A model generated the notes under the pieces. The model made no database searches. It worked only from the letters and a program-made list of their open reading frames with translations, and was not told where the DNA came from. From Burkholderiales bacterium (GTDB lineage: Bacteria; Pseudomonadota; Gammaproteobacteria; Burkholderiales; Burkholderiaceae_E): 64,000 bases of DNA. This document shows positions 56,594 to 64,000 of the stretch, in pieces. The DNA lies in NCBI GenBank assembly GCA_026399875.1, contig JAPLQF010000019.1, forward strand, positions 143,643 to 207,642, in the 5' to 3' direction. Every line of letters begins with the position of its first letter. Within the stretch, counting starts at the first letter, position 1. A program made the translations under genes and the position numbers.

Positions 56594-57577
56594 TTACGTG
56601 CCAGGGGTCAGTTTCAAATCGCGGGCGGTTCGAAGTGCCTCCGCCGTGTCTGCCTTCAGGCGCCCGGCAAGCTCCTCGGGCGTACTCCACGAAAGTTCCG
56701 ATCCGATCGCCCGTTGGCGTTCAACAAACTCGGGCTGCGTCAGAACTCGTTTTGCTGCGTCGGACAACTGGCGCACGATTGGCGGTGGCAGACCCGCTGG
56801 TCCGTGAAGCGCATACCAGCTGTCGACGCGAAAGGTGGATTCGCCCGATTCGATGAAAGTACTGACATTAGGCAAGGCCCCCACTCGGCGCTCGGCGCTG
56901 ACACCAATCGGCTTGAGCCTGCCACTCTGGATCTGCGGCAGCATCACCGGAGTCAGGGCCACCGCCAGATCGATCTGCCCTGAGATTGCATCATTCATCG
57001 CTGCGGCGCCGCCCTTGTAGGGCACGTGCAAGATGTCGACACCCGACTGGGCATTGAGGAGCTTGACGATGTATTCAAGCGAGGCGCTGCCAATGGTGAT
57101 TCGCCCCGGGCGAGCACGAGCGGCGCTCAGCAATTCACGCACGGTCGAGAACGGGGCGCTCGGATTGGCGCAGACAACAAAGGCCATCTGGTTGATCAGC
57201 GTGATGGGCGCCAGGGTCTTCTGAGGATCGAAGGCCGGAACCGGGCCTGTGGCGAAGTTCGTGGCCAAGCCAGATGTGCTCAGCAACAGAGTGTAGCCGT
57301 CGGGGGGCGAGCGCATCGCGGCTTCGGTGCCGATATTAGTTGCCGCACCGGGGCGATTGTCGACAACAAACGGCTGGCCGAGTTCACGAGTCATGTGCTC
57401 GGCAAACGCGCGTGCCACCAGATCGGTGGTTCCACCCGGCGGGTAGGGCACGATCAGTTTGATCGGGCGGGCTGGATAGGCTTGTGCGCGCAATGGCTTG
57501 GCCATGCTCAAGCCCCAGGCAGCGACGGCCGATCCAAGCACGCTGCGGCGCTTGATCATCGATGGTGTTCGTTTCAT
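56594..57577 (-). CDS. Bug-family periplasmic substrate-binding protein (copy 1)
   Basis: A 327-residue protein with an export signal (KRRSVLGSAVAAWGLSMA, a twin-arginine-like KRR pair, cleavage likely near LRAQA) and the Bug/TctC signature: YPARPIKLIVPYPPGGTTDLVARAFA, VVDNRPGAATNIGTEAA, PPDGYTLLLSTSG and VDILHVPYKGGAAAMNDAISGQIDLA. Such proteins bind carboxylates or amides in the periplasm. It is upstream of, and probably cotranscribed with, the dioxygenase at 55542. Its start is 322 bp from the divergent regulator. Confidence 0.9.
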   Translation of the reverse strand: MKRTPSMIKRRSVLGSAVAAWGLSMAKPLRAQAYPARPIKLIVPYPPGGTTDLVARAFAEHMTRELGQPFVVDNRPGAATNIGTEAAMRSPPDGYTLLLSTSGLATNFATGPVPAFDPQKTLAPITLINQMAFVVCANPSAPFSTVRELLSAARARPGRITIGSASLEYIVKLLNAQSGVDILHVPYKGGAAAMNDAISGQIDLAVALTPVMLPQIQSGRLKPIGVSAERRVGALPNVSTFIESGESTFRVDSWYALHGPAGLPPPIVRQLSDAAKRVLTQPEFVERQRAIGSELSWSTPEELAGRLKADTAEALRTARDLKLTPGT

Positions 57578-57805
57578 GCGAAGTCTCCTTGGTATTGAGA
57601 ATACGTCGGAAGGCGAGCCGGCAACAACGTCTATACCGGGCTAGCAAAGTCTTGGACGAAGCAAATGGCAAGCCAGCACCTGGTCGGGCCCGAGAGGCTG
57701 TCAAGTCGGCATCGCTCGGTCGAGGTGCTGCACGCGCAGGGCTCCGCACTCGAATGACCTGGCGAGACTGACAGAGGAGTGGCCGGGCTGGCGTCCCAAC
57801 CTCGA

Positions 57806-57835
57806 TTGGTGTCGAATGTCGACATTCGACACCAA
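57806..57835. promoter_or_regulatory. Perfect 30-bp palindrome, likely operator of the GntR regulator
   Basis: The half-site TTGGTGTCGAATGTC is followed at once by its exact reverse complement; the symmetry centre lies between 57820 and 57821. It sits in the 321-bp gap (57578-57898) between the leftward Bug gene and the rightward regulator gene, 63 bp before the regulator start. Length, perfection and position fit a dimer-binding site controlling both directions. Nothing else was recognised in the gap. Confidence 0.7.
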
Positions 57836-57898
57836 CGGTGATAACGTGAATTTGAGACGGCGAACGCAGCCTGCGGGGCGCCCATCCTGGAGAGTCCT

Positions 57899-58612
57899 GT
57901 GCGCCCCGGTCCAGTCGTGATTGCCACTGAGTTGCACCGCACGCTGCCCTCGCAGGTCGCCGACTGGATCGCGACTGGCATCGTCGAGGAGCGCTTTGCA
58001 CCGGGCGAGCGGCTCAACGAGAAGGTGCTCGCCGAGATGCTCGGTATCAGCCGCTCGCCGCTGCGCGAAGCGCTGCGGATGCTTGCGACGCGAGGCATGG
58101 TCACGATCACGCCGCAGCGCGGCGCGCGCGTCACGCTGCTATCGGGCGACGAGGTGGTCCAGCTGTTCGACATCCGCGCCGTGCTGGTCGGCCTTGCCGC
58201 CAGAGAGGTCGCCGCACGGTGTAAGGGCACGCTGCCTGCCTCGCTTGCCGGGGCTCTCGCCGCGCTCGAGGCATCGGTCGCCGACCCGGACGAATATGCG
58301 CGTGCGAGCGCGGCCACGGCGCTCGAGATCGCGCAGGCATCGGGCAACCCCCGGCTCGCCGAGATGATCGGCTCTTTCGCGCTCGCGATTGGACGCTATG
58401 CCCGGCTCGGCCTTGCGACGCAGGCGCGGCGCAACCGTTCGCTGCGCACCTGGCGTGCGCTCTTCGCGGCCTTCGTCGAAGGGGACGCCGACACTGCGGA
58501 GGTGATTCAGCGGCAGCTGGCAGCCGAAAACCGCGACGCGGCGCTGCAGGCAGTCGCAGCACGAGATGCTGAGACTGGCAGGACACCCGACGAGTCGCGC
58601 CGTCGGGCGTGA
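57899..58612 (+). CDS. GntR-family transcriptional regulator, FCD type
   Basis: A 237-residue regulator. The N-terminal winged helix-turn-helix reads LPSQVADWIATGIVEERFAPGERLNEKVLAEMLGISRSPLREALRML (about 15-62), and the C-terminal all-helical domain resembles FCD. No histidine occurs anywhere after the N-terminal region, so the metal site usual in FCD domains is absent. It starts with GTG at 57899. It heads the rightward set dioxygenase-Bug-dioxygenase-Bug and is preceded by a 30-bp palindrome, so it probably controls both this set and the divergent pair. Confidence 0.9.
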   Translation: MRPGPVVIATELHRTLPSQVADWIATGIVEERFAPGERLNEKVLAEMLGISRSPLREALRMLATRGMVTITPQRGARVTLLSGDEVVQLFDIRAVLVGLAAREVAARCKGTLPASLAGALAALEASVADPDEYARASAATALEIAQASGNPRLAEMIGSFALAIGRYARLGLATQARRNRSLRTWRALFAAFVEGDADTAEVIQRQLAAENRDAALQAVAARDAETGRTPDESRRRA

Positions 58613-58652
58613 GGCGAACGCGCTCGCATCGATAACGAAGATTGGAGACCCA

Positions 58653-59714
58653 ATGAACACCACTAACTCCCCCCCAACTTACGACCATCCCTCCGCCTGG
58701 CACGGGCCGGACATGGCGGTCCGTGACGATTGGATCGTGCGCCTCGATGACGAGGACCTCGCCGAGATCGACTCGGCGCTGTCCTCGGCCAAGGCGGCCG
58801 GCATCGGCGTTCCGGCGCTCGGTCGCGAGGACTTCCACGTACCTCGGGTAGCCCGCAAGATGGCGGCAATTCTTGAGGCGCTAGAGGACGGCCGCGGTTT
58901 CGCGTTGCTGCGTGGCCTGCCGATGCACCGCTATACCCGGGCCGACGCAGCTCTCGTCTACTGGGGCTTGGGCGCGCAGCTCGGGCCCGCGTTCGCGCAA
59001 AACGCGCAGGGCGAGATGCTCGGCCACGTGCGAGACCTTGGCGTCGACTGGAAGACCGACGTGCGAGTTCGTGGCTACCAGACTCATGCGCACCTGCCGT
59101 TCCACAACGACTCGACTGATGTCGTCGGGCTCCTGTGTTTGCAGTAGTCGAAGTCCGGCGGTACGTCACGCATTGTCAGTTCGACCGCCGTGCACAACGC
59201 GTTCGTCGAGCGACGGCCCGACCTCTGGGCGGTGATGAACGAGCCGTTTTGTGTCGACCGCCGCGGTGAGGAAAGCGCGGGCCAGAAGCCCTGGTACACG
59301 ACGCCATGCTTTACGCGCTTTGAGGGCCGCCTCTACGTGCGCTACAACCGCACGTTCATCGAGAGCGCTCAGCGCTTAACCGAGGTACCGAGGCTGAGCG
59401 ATGCCCAGCGGGAGGCGCTCGACCTGATGGACTCACTGTGCAACGATCCGGCGTTTTACCTCGACATGCAGTTCGAGCCGGGTGACATGCAGTTCCTGTG
59501 CAACTACACCGTGCTGCATTCCCGCGCCGATTACGAGGACTGGCCGGAGCCCGACCGCAAGCGTCATCTGCTGCGCCTGTGGCTGCGCACCCCGGGCTTC
59601 GCGCGGCTGCCGCCAGCGTTCGCCGACCGCAACGAAGACATGATCGCGTGGCAGCGCACGCCGCGCGCGCCGGTCTTCGGGCTATCCGAGATCGTCGCCG
59701 AACTGGCTCACTGA
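58653..59714 (+). pseudogene. TauD/TfdA-family dioxygenase (copy 2) interrupted by in-frame TAG
   Basis: From the ATG at 58653 the frame runs 164 residues and meets TAG at 59145-59147; the same frame then continues to 59714 with the full C-terminal half. The N-terminal half has H151-N-D153 (LPFHNDSTDVVGLLCLQ), and the second half has the distal histidine and arginine (TVLHSRADYEDWPEPDRKRHLLRLW). The paralogue at 60808 reads LLCLRSSRSGG where this gene reads LLCLQ-stop-SKSGG, so a single base change from TCG (Ser) to TAG would explain it. The truncated product would lack half of the active site. A rare read-through cannot be excluded. Confidence 0.85.
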
Positions 59715-59775
59715 ACACGCCGTCGCGGGCCGCGAAGACGGCTCGGCGGCACCGAATCAAACGGAGGAGACAATA

Positions 59776-60774
59776 ATGGTGAGAGCAAGCATGCGCGCGC
59801 TGGGTGCGAAATGGATAATGGCAGTCGCTGCAGCCGGTGCGACGCTCGCGGCGCCCGGCGCAGGGGCACAGGAGGCGCCATATCCAAATCGCCCGATCCG
59901 GATGGTCGTGCCGTTCGCGCCCGGTGGCGAGACCGATATCTTCTGCCGCGCGATTGCGCCGCGGCTAGGCGAGGTACTGGGCCAGACGATCGTCGTCGAC
60001 AACCGGGCGGGTGCGACCGGCATCGTCGGCACAGATTCTGTCGCGAAGGCCAAACCGGATGGCTACACGCTGATCTTCGGCACCGCGGCCACGCACGCAC
60101 TGAACATGTCGGTGTTCAAGAGCCTGCCGTATCACCCCGTAAAGGACTTCGCGCCGATCGCGTTCATCGGCACGGTGCCGATTGTGCTGTTTGCGCACCC
60201 GTCGATGCCCGACAATCTGAAGGACTTCGTTGCGCTCCTCAAGGCCAACCCCGACAAGTATTCGTATGGCGCGGCCGGCAGCAGCACAAGCCATCTCGGC
60301 GTCGAGCTGTTCAAGAACGCCGCCGGCTTCTCCGCAGTCCACGTGCCCTACAAGGGCACCGGACCGGCGCTGCAAGACACGGTGGCCGGCCAGGTCCAGT
60401 TCATGGGCGGCTCGATCGGCGTCGGCCTGCCGATGGTGCAGGCCGGCAGGCTGCGCGCGCTCGGCGTAATGGGTGCTGCGCGGATGAGCTCGGCACCCAA
60501 CGTGCCCACCTTCGCCGAGGCGGGTGTGCCGGGGCTGGAGGTCGGCACATGGAACGTCGTGATGGCGCCGCTTGGCACGCCGGTGCCGATCGTTGACCGG
60601 CTCAACGCTGCGATCAACCAGGTGCTTCGCGAGCCGGCGATCCGCGCGAAGCTCGACGCCCTCGGCATCACACCGGTCGACGACTCCACGCCCGCGAGCA
60701 CAGCGCAGCGCGTCGACAGCGAGATCGTTCGCTGGGCGAAGGCCTTCAAGCTGTCCGGCGCCACACCCGAATAA
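59776..60774 (+). CDS. Bug-family periplasmic substrate-binding protein (copy 2)
   Basis: A 332-residue protein with a signal peptide (hydrophobic core about 14-30, likely cleavage after GAGAQ) and Bug motifs YPNRPIRMVVPFAPGGETDIFCRAIAP, VVDNRAGATGIVGTDSVAK, PDGYTLIFGTAATH and FSAVHVPYKGTGPALQDTVAGQVQFM. A strong GGAGGAGACAATA ribosome binding site precedes it. The ligand is unknown; family members bind carboxylates. It lies between two dioxygenase genes, 61 and 33 bp away. Confidence 0.9.
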   Translation: MVRASMRALGAKWIMAVAAAGATLAAPGAGAQEAPYPNRPIRMVVPFAPGGETDIFCRAIAPRLGEVLGQTIVVDNRAGATGIVGTDSVAKAKPDGYTLIFGTAATHALNMSVFKSLPYHPVKDFAPIAFIGTVPIVLFAHPSMPDNLKDFVALLKANPDKYSYGAAGSSTSHLGVELFKNAAGFSAVHVPYKGTGPALQDTVAGQVQFMGGSIGVGLPMVQAGRLRALGVMGAARMSSAPNVPTFAEAGVPGLEVGTWNVVMAPLGTPVPIVDRLNAAINQVLREPAIRAKLDALGITPVDDSTPASTAQRVDSEIVRWAKAFKLSGATPE

Positions 60775-60807
60775 CCCGACGACCCCGATCCCCTGCGAGA
60801 ACCCACG

Positions 60808-61905
60808 ATGACGACCGCAACCGCCCACCCCAGCACAGAGACATCCGCCACGATCGCCGCCGACCTGCCCGTGTTCGACACGCCTCAGGCCTGGTATGGC
60901 CCGGACATGGCGCGGCGCGACGACTGGATCCACGTGTTCACGCCCGCCGAGATCGACGAGATCGACCGCGCGGTGCGGCACGCCGATTCGACCGGCCTCG
61001 ACATCGTTGACATCGGCCGCGAGCACTTCCCGCTTGACGCGCTTCGCGAGCGAATGGCAAACGTGCGCCGCGAGGTGCTGCACGGTCGCGGCTTTTTCCT
61101 GATGCGCGGCATCCCCGTGGAGCGCTACACGATGCGTGAGTCTGCGATTGCGTACTGGGGGCTCGGGCGCTGGATGGGCGAGCCGGTGTCGCAAAACGGC
61201 AAGGGCCACGTGCTGGGCCACGTAACCAACCTCGGGCTCGACTATGCCGACCCTGAGGTGCGCGGCTACCAGACTAGCGCCCGGCTCAATTACCACGCCG
61301 ACTCGTCGGACGTCGTGTCGTTGCTGTGCCTTCGCTCGAGCCGCAGCGGTGGCCTATCGTCAATCGTCAGCTCAACGACGATCTGGAACGAGCTGGTGCG
61401 CCGGCGTCCGGATCACGCGCGCGCACTGACCGCGCCCTTGTACTACACGCGCTGGGGTGAGGTTCCGGCTGGGCGTCGACCGTGGGCCGAGATCGCCGCA
61501 TTCACGCCGTGGCAGGATCGGATGATTGCGACCTACGTGCGCAGCGCGATCGAGAAGTCTCAGCTGATGTCCGAGGTACCCCGGCTGTCGTCGTTTCAGC
61601 TCGAGGCGATGGACCACCTCGACGCGCTCGCCGCCGACCCGGCACTGCACCTGGACATGGAATTTTCGCCCGGCGACGTCCAGGTACTGTGCAACCACTC
61701 GATCTTGCACTCGCGTACCGCCTACGAGGACTGGCCAGAGCCGCACCGCCGTCGTCATCTGCTGCGCCTGTGGCTGGCATGTGAGGACGGGCCGGCGCTG
61801 CCGCCGTTCATGACCGGCGAGTTTCAGCGGGCGACGGCGAACGGCCGCCCCGACGGCATCCGCGTGCCGGGTGTGCCGCTCGTCGCACCGCTCGAGGCGC
61901 AGTGA
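60808..61905 (+). CDS. TauD/TfdA-family Fe(II)/2-oxoglutarate dioxygenase (copy 3)
   Basis: A 365-residue dioxygenase, clearly paralogous to the genes at 55542 and 58653. The facial triad is H163, D165 (LNYHADSSDVVSLLCL) and H301 (SILHSRTAYEDWPEPHRRRHLLRLWL), with R320 the likely 2-oxoglutarate ligand. Shared N-terminal landmarks are WYGPDMARRDDWIHVFTPAEIDEID and RGFFLMRGIPVERYT. All catalytic residues are present, so it should be active. The stop overlaps the start of the third Bug gene. Confidence 0.9.
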   Translation: MTTATAHPSTETSATIAADLPVFDTPQAWYGPDMARRDDWIHVFTPAEIDEIDRAVRHADSTGLDIVDIGREHFPLDALRERMANVRREVLHGRGFFLMRGIPVERYTMRESAIAYWGLGRWMGEPVSQNGKGHVLGHVTNLGLDYADPEVRGYQTSARLNYHADSSDVVSLLCLRSSRSGGLSSIVSSTTIWNELVRRRPDHARALTAPLYYTRWGEVPAGRRPWAEIAAFTPWQDRMIATYVRSAIEKSQLMSEVPRLSSFQLEAMDHLDALAADPALHLDMEFSPGDVQVLCNHSILHSRTAYEDWPEPHRRRHLLRLWLACEDGPALPPFMTGEFQRATANGRPDGIRVPGVPLVAPLEAQ

Positions 61906-62873
61906 TGCGCGCGCCCCTGATGAGAGTGCTGCGCCTGGTCGCCGCAGCGTGCGCGTTTGGTGTCACTGCATCTGCGCATGCGCAGACGTTCCCGTCGAAA
62001 CCGATCAAGGTGGTCGTCCCCTATCCGGTCGGCGGCGCGGTCGACGTGATGACCCGCCTGATCACCATGCACATGCAACAGACGCTCGGTCAGCCAGTCA
62101 TCGTAGAGAACCGGCCCGGCGCCAATGCCAACATCGGACCCGACGTGGTCTCGAAGGCAGCGCCCGATGGCTATACGGTACTGGCCACAGCAACCTACCT
62201 GATCGCGAATCCGCTGGTCGAGACCGGCCTGCGATGGACGCCTAAGGAGCTGGTTCCGGTTGCGCGCTTTACGGTTGCTCCGAACGTGGTGGTCGTGCCG
62301 GGCGGGTCGCCGTCGAACAACGTGCAGGCGCTGGTCGGCGCGGCGAAAGCGAGGCCTGGCGAGCTGAACTACGGCGAGGCAGGGCCGGGAGCGCCACAGA
62401 CGATGGCGATCGAGATGCTGAAGAAAGTGGCCGGCATCGATATGCAGAGCGTGATGTACAAGGGCAGCCCGCCGGTGATCACCGACCTGATCAACGAGAC
62501 GTTGTCGATGTCGGTGCTGCCTCTGAACGTCGCGATGGGCGCGATCTCCGGTGGCCGTATCAAAGCCCTTGCAAGCACCAGCAATCGCCGCTCGTCGTTG
62601 ATTCCGGACGTCCCGACGATGGCCGAGGCCGGCTACCCCGAGGTCACCGTGATCAGCTGGTATGGCCTGCACGTGCCGGCAGGCACCGCGCCGGATGTGA
62701 TTGCAAAGTTATCCGCTGCAGTGCGCGCGGCGGCCGCCGCCGAGGAGGTTCGCACGCGCACGGCCGGCGTCGGCGGTGAGATTGCTTTCCTCGACACTGT
62801 TGCCTTCGACGCGTTTCTGCGCGAGGACGAGGTGCGATGGCAGAAGTTCGTGGGGGCGCTGAAGGCGCGCTGA
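61905..62873 (+). CDS. Bug-family periplasmic substrate-binding protein (copy 3)
   Basis: A 322-residue protein with a signal peptide (LMRVLRLVAAACAFGVTASAHAQ) and Bug motifs FPSKPIKVVVPYPVGGAVDVMTRLIT, VENRPGANANIGPDVVSKAAPDGYTV, and IDMQSVMYKGSPPVITDLI. The usual HVPYKG motif reads SVMYKGSPP here, which may reflect different ligand contacts. The ATG at 61905 overlaps the upstream stop (TGATG); a GTG at 61902 is possible. It is the last gene of the rightward set; the 84-bp repeat begins 22 bp after its stop. Confidence 0.9.
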   Translation: MRAPLMRVLRLVAAACAFGVTASAHAQTFPSKPIKVVVPYPVGGAVDVMTRLITMHMQQTLGQPVIVENRPGANANIGPDVVSKAAPDGYTVLATATYLIANPLVETGLRWTPKELVPVARFTVAPNVVVVPGGSPSNNVQALVGAAKARPGELNYGEAGPGAPQTMAIEMLKKVAGIDMQSVMYKGSPPVITDLINETLSMSVLPLNVAMGAISGGRIKALASTSNRRSSLIPDVPTMAEAGYPEVTVISWYGLHVPAGTAPDVIAKLSAAVRAAAAAEEVRTRTAGVGGEIAFLDTVAFDAFLREDEVRWQKFVGALKAR

Positions 62874-62895
62874 CGGGGTCGCCGGGACTCCAGCC

Positions 62896-62979
62896 AAAGT
62901 GCGTTCCCGATAACAAGAGTAATCGGGAATGCAGTTTGGTCTTGAGACGTTTCGATACGGACTTGATCATCGAAAGGGC
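62896..62979 (+). repeat. 84-bp hairpin repeat, copy B
   Basis: The direct-orientation partner of 54368-54451 (70 of 84 positions identical by hand count). Its inner arms are AAAGTGCGTTCCCGAT and ATCGGGAATGCAGTTT, again able to pair. With copy A it brackets the toxin-antitoxin pair and the dioxygenase/Bug island. Confidence 0.75.
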
Positions 62980-63019
62980 CGTGTAGAGCAGGTCCTTGAT
63001 GACGCATTTCTTCGTTGGT

Positions 63020-63835
63020 TCAGACGTGTTCTTTCCCTTCATCACGAGGCGATGCTTCCGACACCCGAAGCTCACTGTCCGGAACAACTTGATCCCGGTG
63101 TGTGCGCAGTTTGAAGCGCGCATTGATGCGATAGATTGTCCGCGTCCCGCCGCGGGCAGTCAGCTCTTCGTCGATGTCGAACAGCTCTGTCGCCTGAAGG
63201 AGCTTTTTGAGCGTGCGGTGGCCGTAACGTTCAGCCATGCACTTCAGTTCGTCGGGCTCCTCCCGCCACACGATCTGCCCTGCCGTCGCCAGGACCGTCC
63301 AACCGTCGCTCCGGTTCGACCTTGATGTCAGCTCACCCATGAGGAGCACAAGTCGACTTTGCCTCAGCCACTGCAATTCGAACTGGCGGTCACCTTCAGG
63401 CGACGCGATGAACTCCGCATGCGCCTTTGCTGCGTCCTGGAGCGACTTTGTGAAGCCCAGCAAGCGATCGCGCAAGGGCAGGGCCCCTGCGCGCTGGTCG
63501 TCCAGGTAGGTCAAGGCCGACCAAGTGCTCTCCTCAGACGCCGGTGACCATCGCGGCAGGAAGTGGTGGATCAGATCGTTCCGCGCGTCCACGACAGCCT
63601 TCATCTCGGCCGTGTGCTGCTCGACGAACGCGCAATCTGTCTGAATGGTGAATCCGAACGAGAACCACGCCTCGCTGAGGCTCTCGGAGTCATCACGTTC
63701 CCCGGCATCGGCCAACACGTCGTCGGCAAACTGGCCTGCCAACTGTCCGAGAGTCTGCTTGTGAAACTTCGCTCGACGCTCCCCGAGGTTGGCCGGCGCC
63801 GAAGCGATGGTCCCTTCGAACCGCGCATTGCTCAT
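63020..63835 (-). CDS. Unknown protein with LOTUS/OST-HTH-like C-terminus, probably 5'-disrupted
   Basis: A 271-residue protein from the ATG at 63835. The N-terminal part is helical (ANLGERRAKFHKQTLGQLAGQFADDV; VVDARNDLIHHFLPRW). Residues about 177-238 (DGWTVLATAGQIVWREEPDELKCMAERYGHRTLKKLL and on to RTIYRIN) resemble the winged-helix OST-HTH/LOTUS fold, an RNA-binding domain; this is a pattern match only. The frame stays open upstream as QIEHLLKHL right to the end of an IS3-type element at 63861, so the native start was probably beyond that point and was lost. TTG at 63850 is another possible start. Confidence 0.6.
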   Translation of the reverse strand: MSNARFEGTIASAPANLGERRAKFHKQTLGQLAGQFADDVLADAGERDDSESLSEAWFSFGFTIQTDCAFVEQHTAEMKAVVDARNDLIHHFLPRWSPASEESTWSALTYLDDQRAGALPLRDRLLGFTKSLQDAAKAHAEFIASPEGDRQFELQWLRQSRLVLLMGELTSRSNRSDGWTVLATAGQIVWREEPDELKCMAERYGHRTLKKLLQATELFDIDEELTARGGTRTIYRINARFKLRTHRDQVVPDSELRVSEASPRDEGKEHV

Positions 63836-63860
63836 CAGGTGCTTTAGCAAATGCTCGATT

Positions 63861-64000
63861 TGAACCGCCCCGGGTATCGCGGAGGCCCGTTGGGTTAAGT
63901 CAGGCCTCCACTGCGGTGGACTGACCGGAGAGTTGCCGGTAGTAGTTTGCCTCGGCCTCGGCCGGCGGGATATAGCCGACAGGCTCGAGCAGGCGATGGT
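63861..64000 (-). mobile_element. IS3-family insertion sequence, end only (continues past the window)
   Basis: The element end is TGAACCGCCCCGGGTATCGC at 63861-63880, typical of IS3-family terminal inverted repeats. The transposase C-terminus lies just inside it. The other end, the rest of the transposase and any target-site duplication are outside the window. Confidence 0.85.
63900..64000 (-). CDS. IS3-family transposase (OrfB), C-terminal 32 residues only
   Basis: The leftward frame entering from the window end reads HRLLEPVGYIPPAEAEANYY, then RQLSGQSTAVEA and a stop at 63900-63902. The EPVGYIPPAEAEANYY block is the conserved C-terminus of IS3-family integrase-type transposases, which cut and join DNA with a DDE active site that lies outside the window. 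The stop is 39 bp inside the element end. Confidence 0.9.
   Translation of the reverse strand, partial: HRLLEPVGYIPPAEAEANYYRQLSGQSTAVEA

Overview
The window is most likely chromosomal DNA of a betaproteobacterium, probably order Burkholderiales; I cannot name the genus. The reasons are gene order and gene types: rpsF-priB-rpsR-rplI-dnaB; alaC-hom-thrC-(mobB)-moeA-moaD-moaE followed later by clpB; sigma factor-DUF3619-DUF3106-RDD divergent from ilvB-ilvN-ilvC-pssA; and tpiA-secG-tRNA-Leu-nuoABCDEFGHIJKLMN. The DNA is GC-rich and tightly packed, and many start and stop codons overlap.

Layout. Positions 1-3.0 kb hold the end of a two-domain AAA+ ATPase, a membrane-anchored lipase-like hydrolase and a conserved protein of unknown function. 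3.3-6.2 kb is the ribosomal S6/PriB/S18/L9 operon with a clear intrinsic terminator, then replicative helicase dnaB. 6.3-10.5 kb holds a membrane protein, a PIN-PhoH ATPase, a peroxiredoxin and an Mth938-fold protein. 10.5-17.4 kb runs from amino-acid synthesis (alaC, hom, thrC) into molybdenum cofactor assembly (mobB, moeA, moaD, moaE) and a fluoride channel. 17.4-21.9 kb is a mixed metabolic stretch: hydrolase, EamA exporter, acyl-CoA dehydrogenase-like protein, ABM monooxygenase and an old-yellow-enzyme relative. 22-30.3 kb holds clpB with a heat-shock-like promoter, tex, a 5'-nucleotidase gene broken by a deletion and frameshift, and a large basic amino-acid decarboxylase. 30.3-38.5 kb has a sigma-factor cluster, the ilvBNC operon, pssA, tpiA and secG. 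38.5-53.4 kb is tRNA-Leu(GAG) and the complete 14-gene respiratory complex I operon, followed by a NUDIX hydrolase and tRNA-Ser(UGA).

From about 54.19 kb, immediately after tRNA-Ser, the content becomes accessory. There is a ParDE-type toxin-antitoxin pair, then a regulated catabolic island: a GntR regulator, three Fe(II)/2-oxoglutarate dioxygenases of the TauD/TfdA type and three Bug-family periplasmic binding proteins, arranged as alternating pairs on both sides of a perfect 30-bp palindrome. The middle dioxygenase is cut by an in-frame TAG. An 84-bp hairpin-containing repeat occurs in direct orientation at 54.37 and 62.90 kb, bracketing the toxin-antitoxin pair and the island. The window ends with a gene of unknown function that carries a LOTUS-like C-terminus and appears to be interrupted at its 5' end by an IS3-family element running off the window.

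The least conventional locus is the dioxygenase/Bug island (55.5-62.9 kb). The dioxygenase active-site residues are intact in two of three copies, the regulator and its likely operator are in place, but no TctA/TctB membrane components are present. Its substrate cannot be read from sequence.
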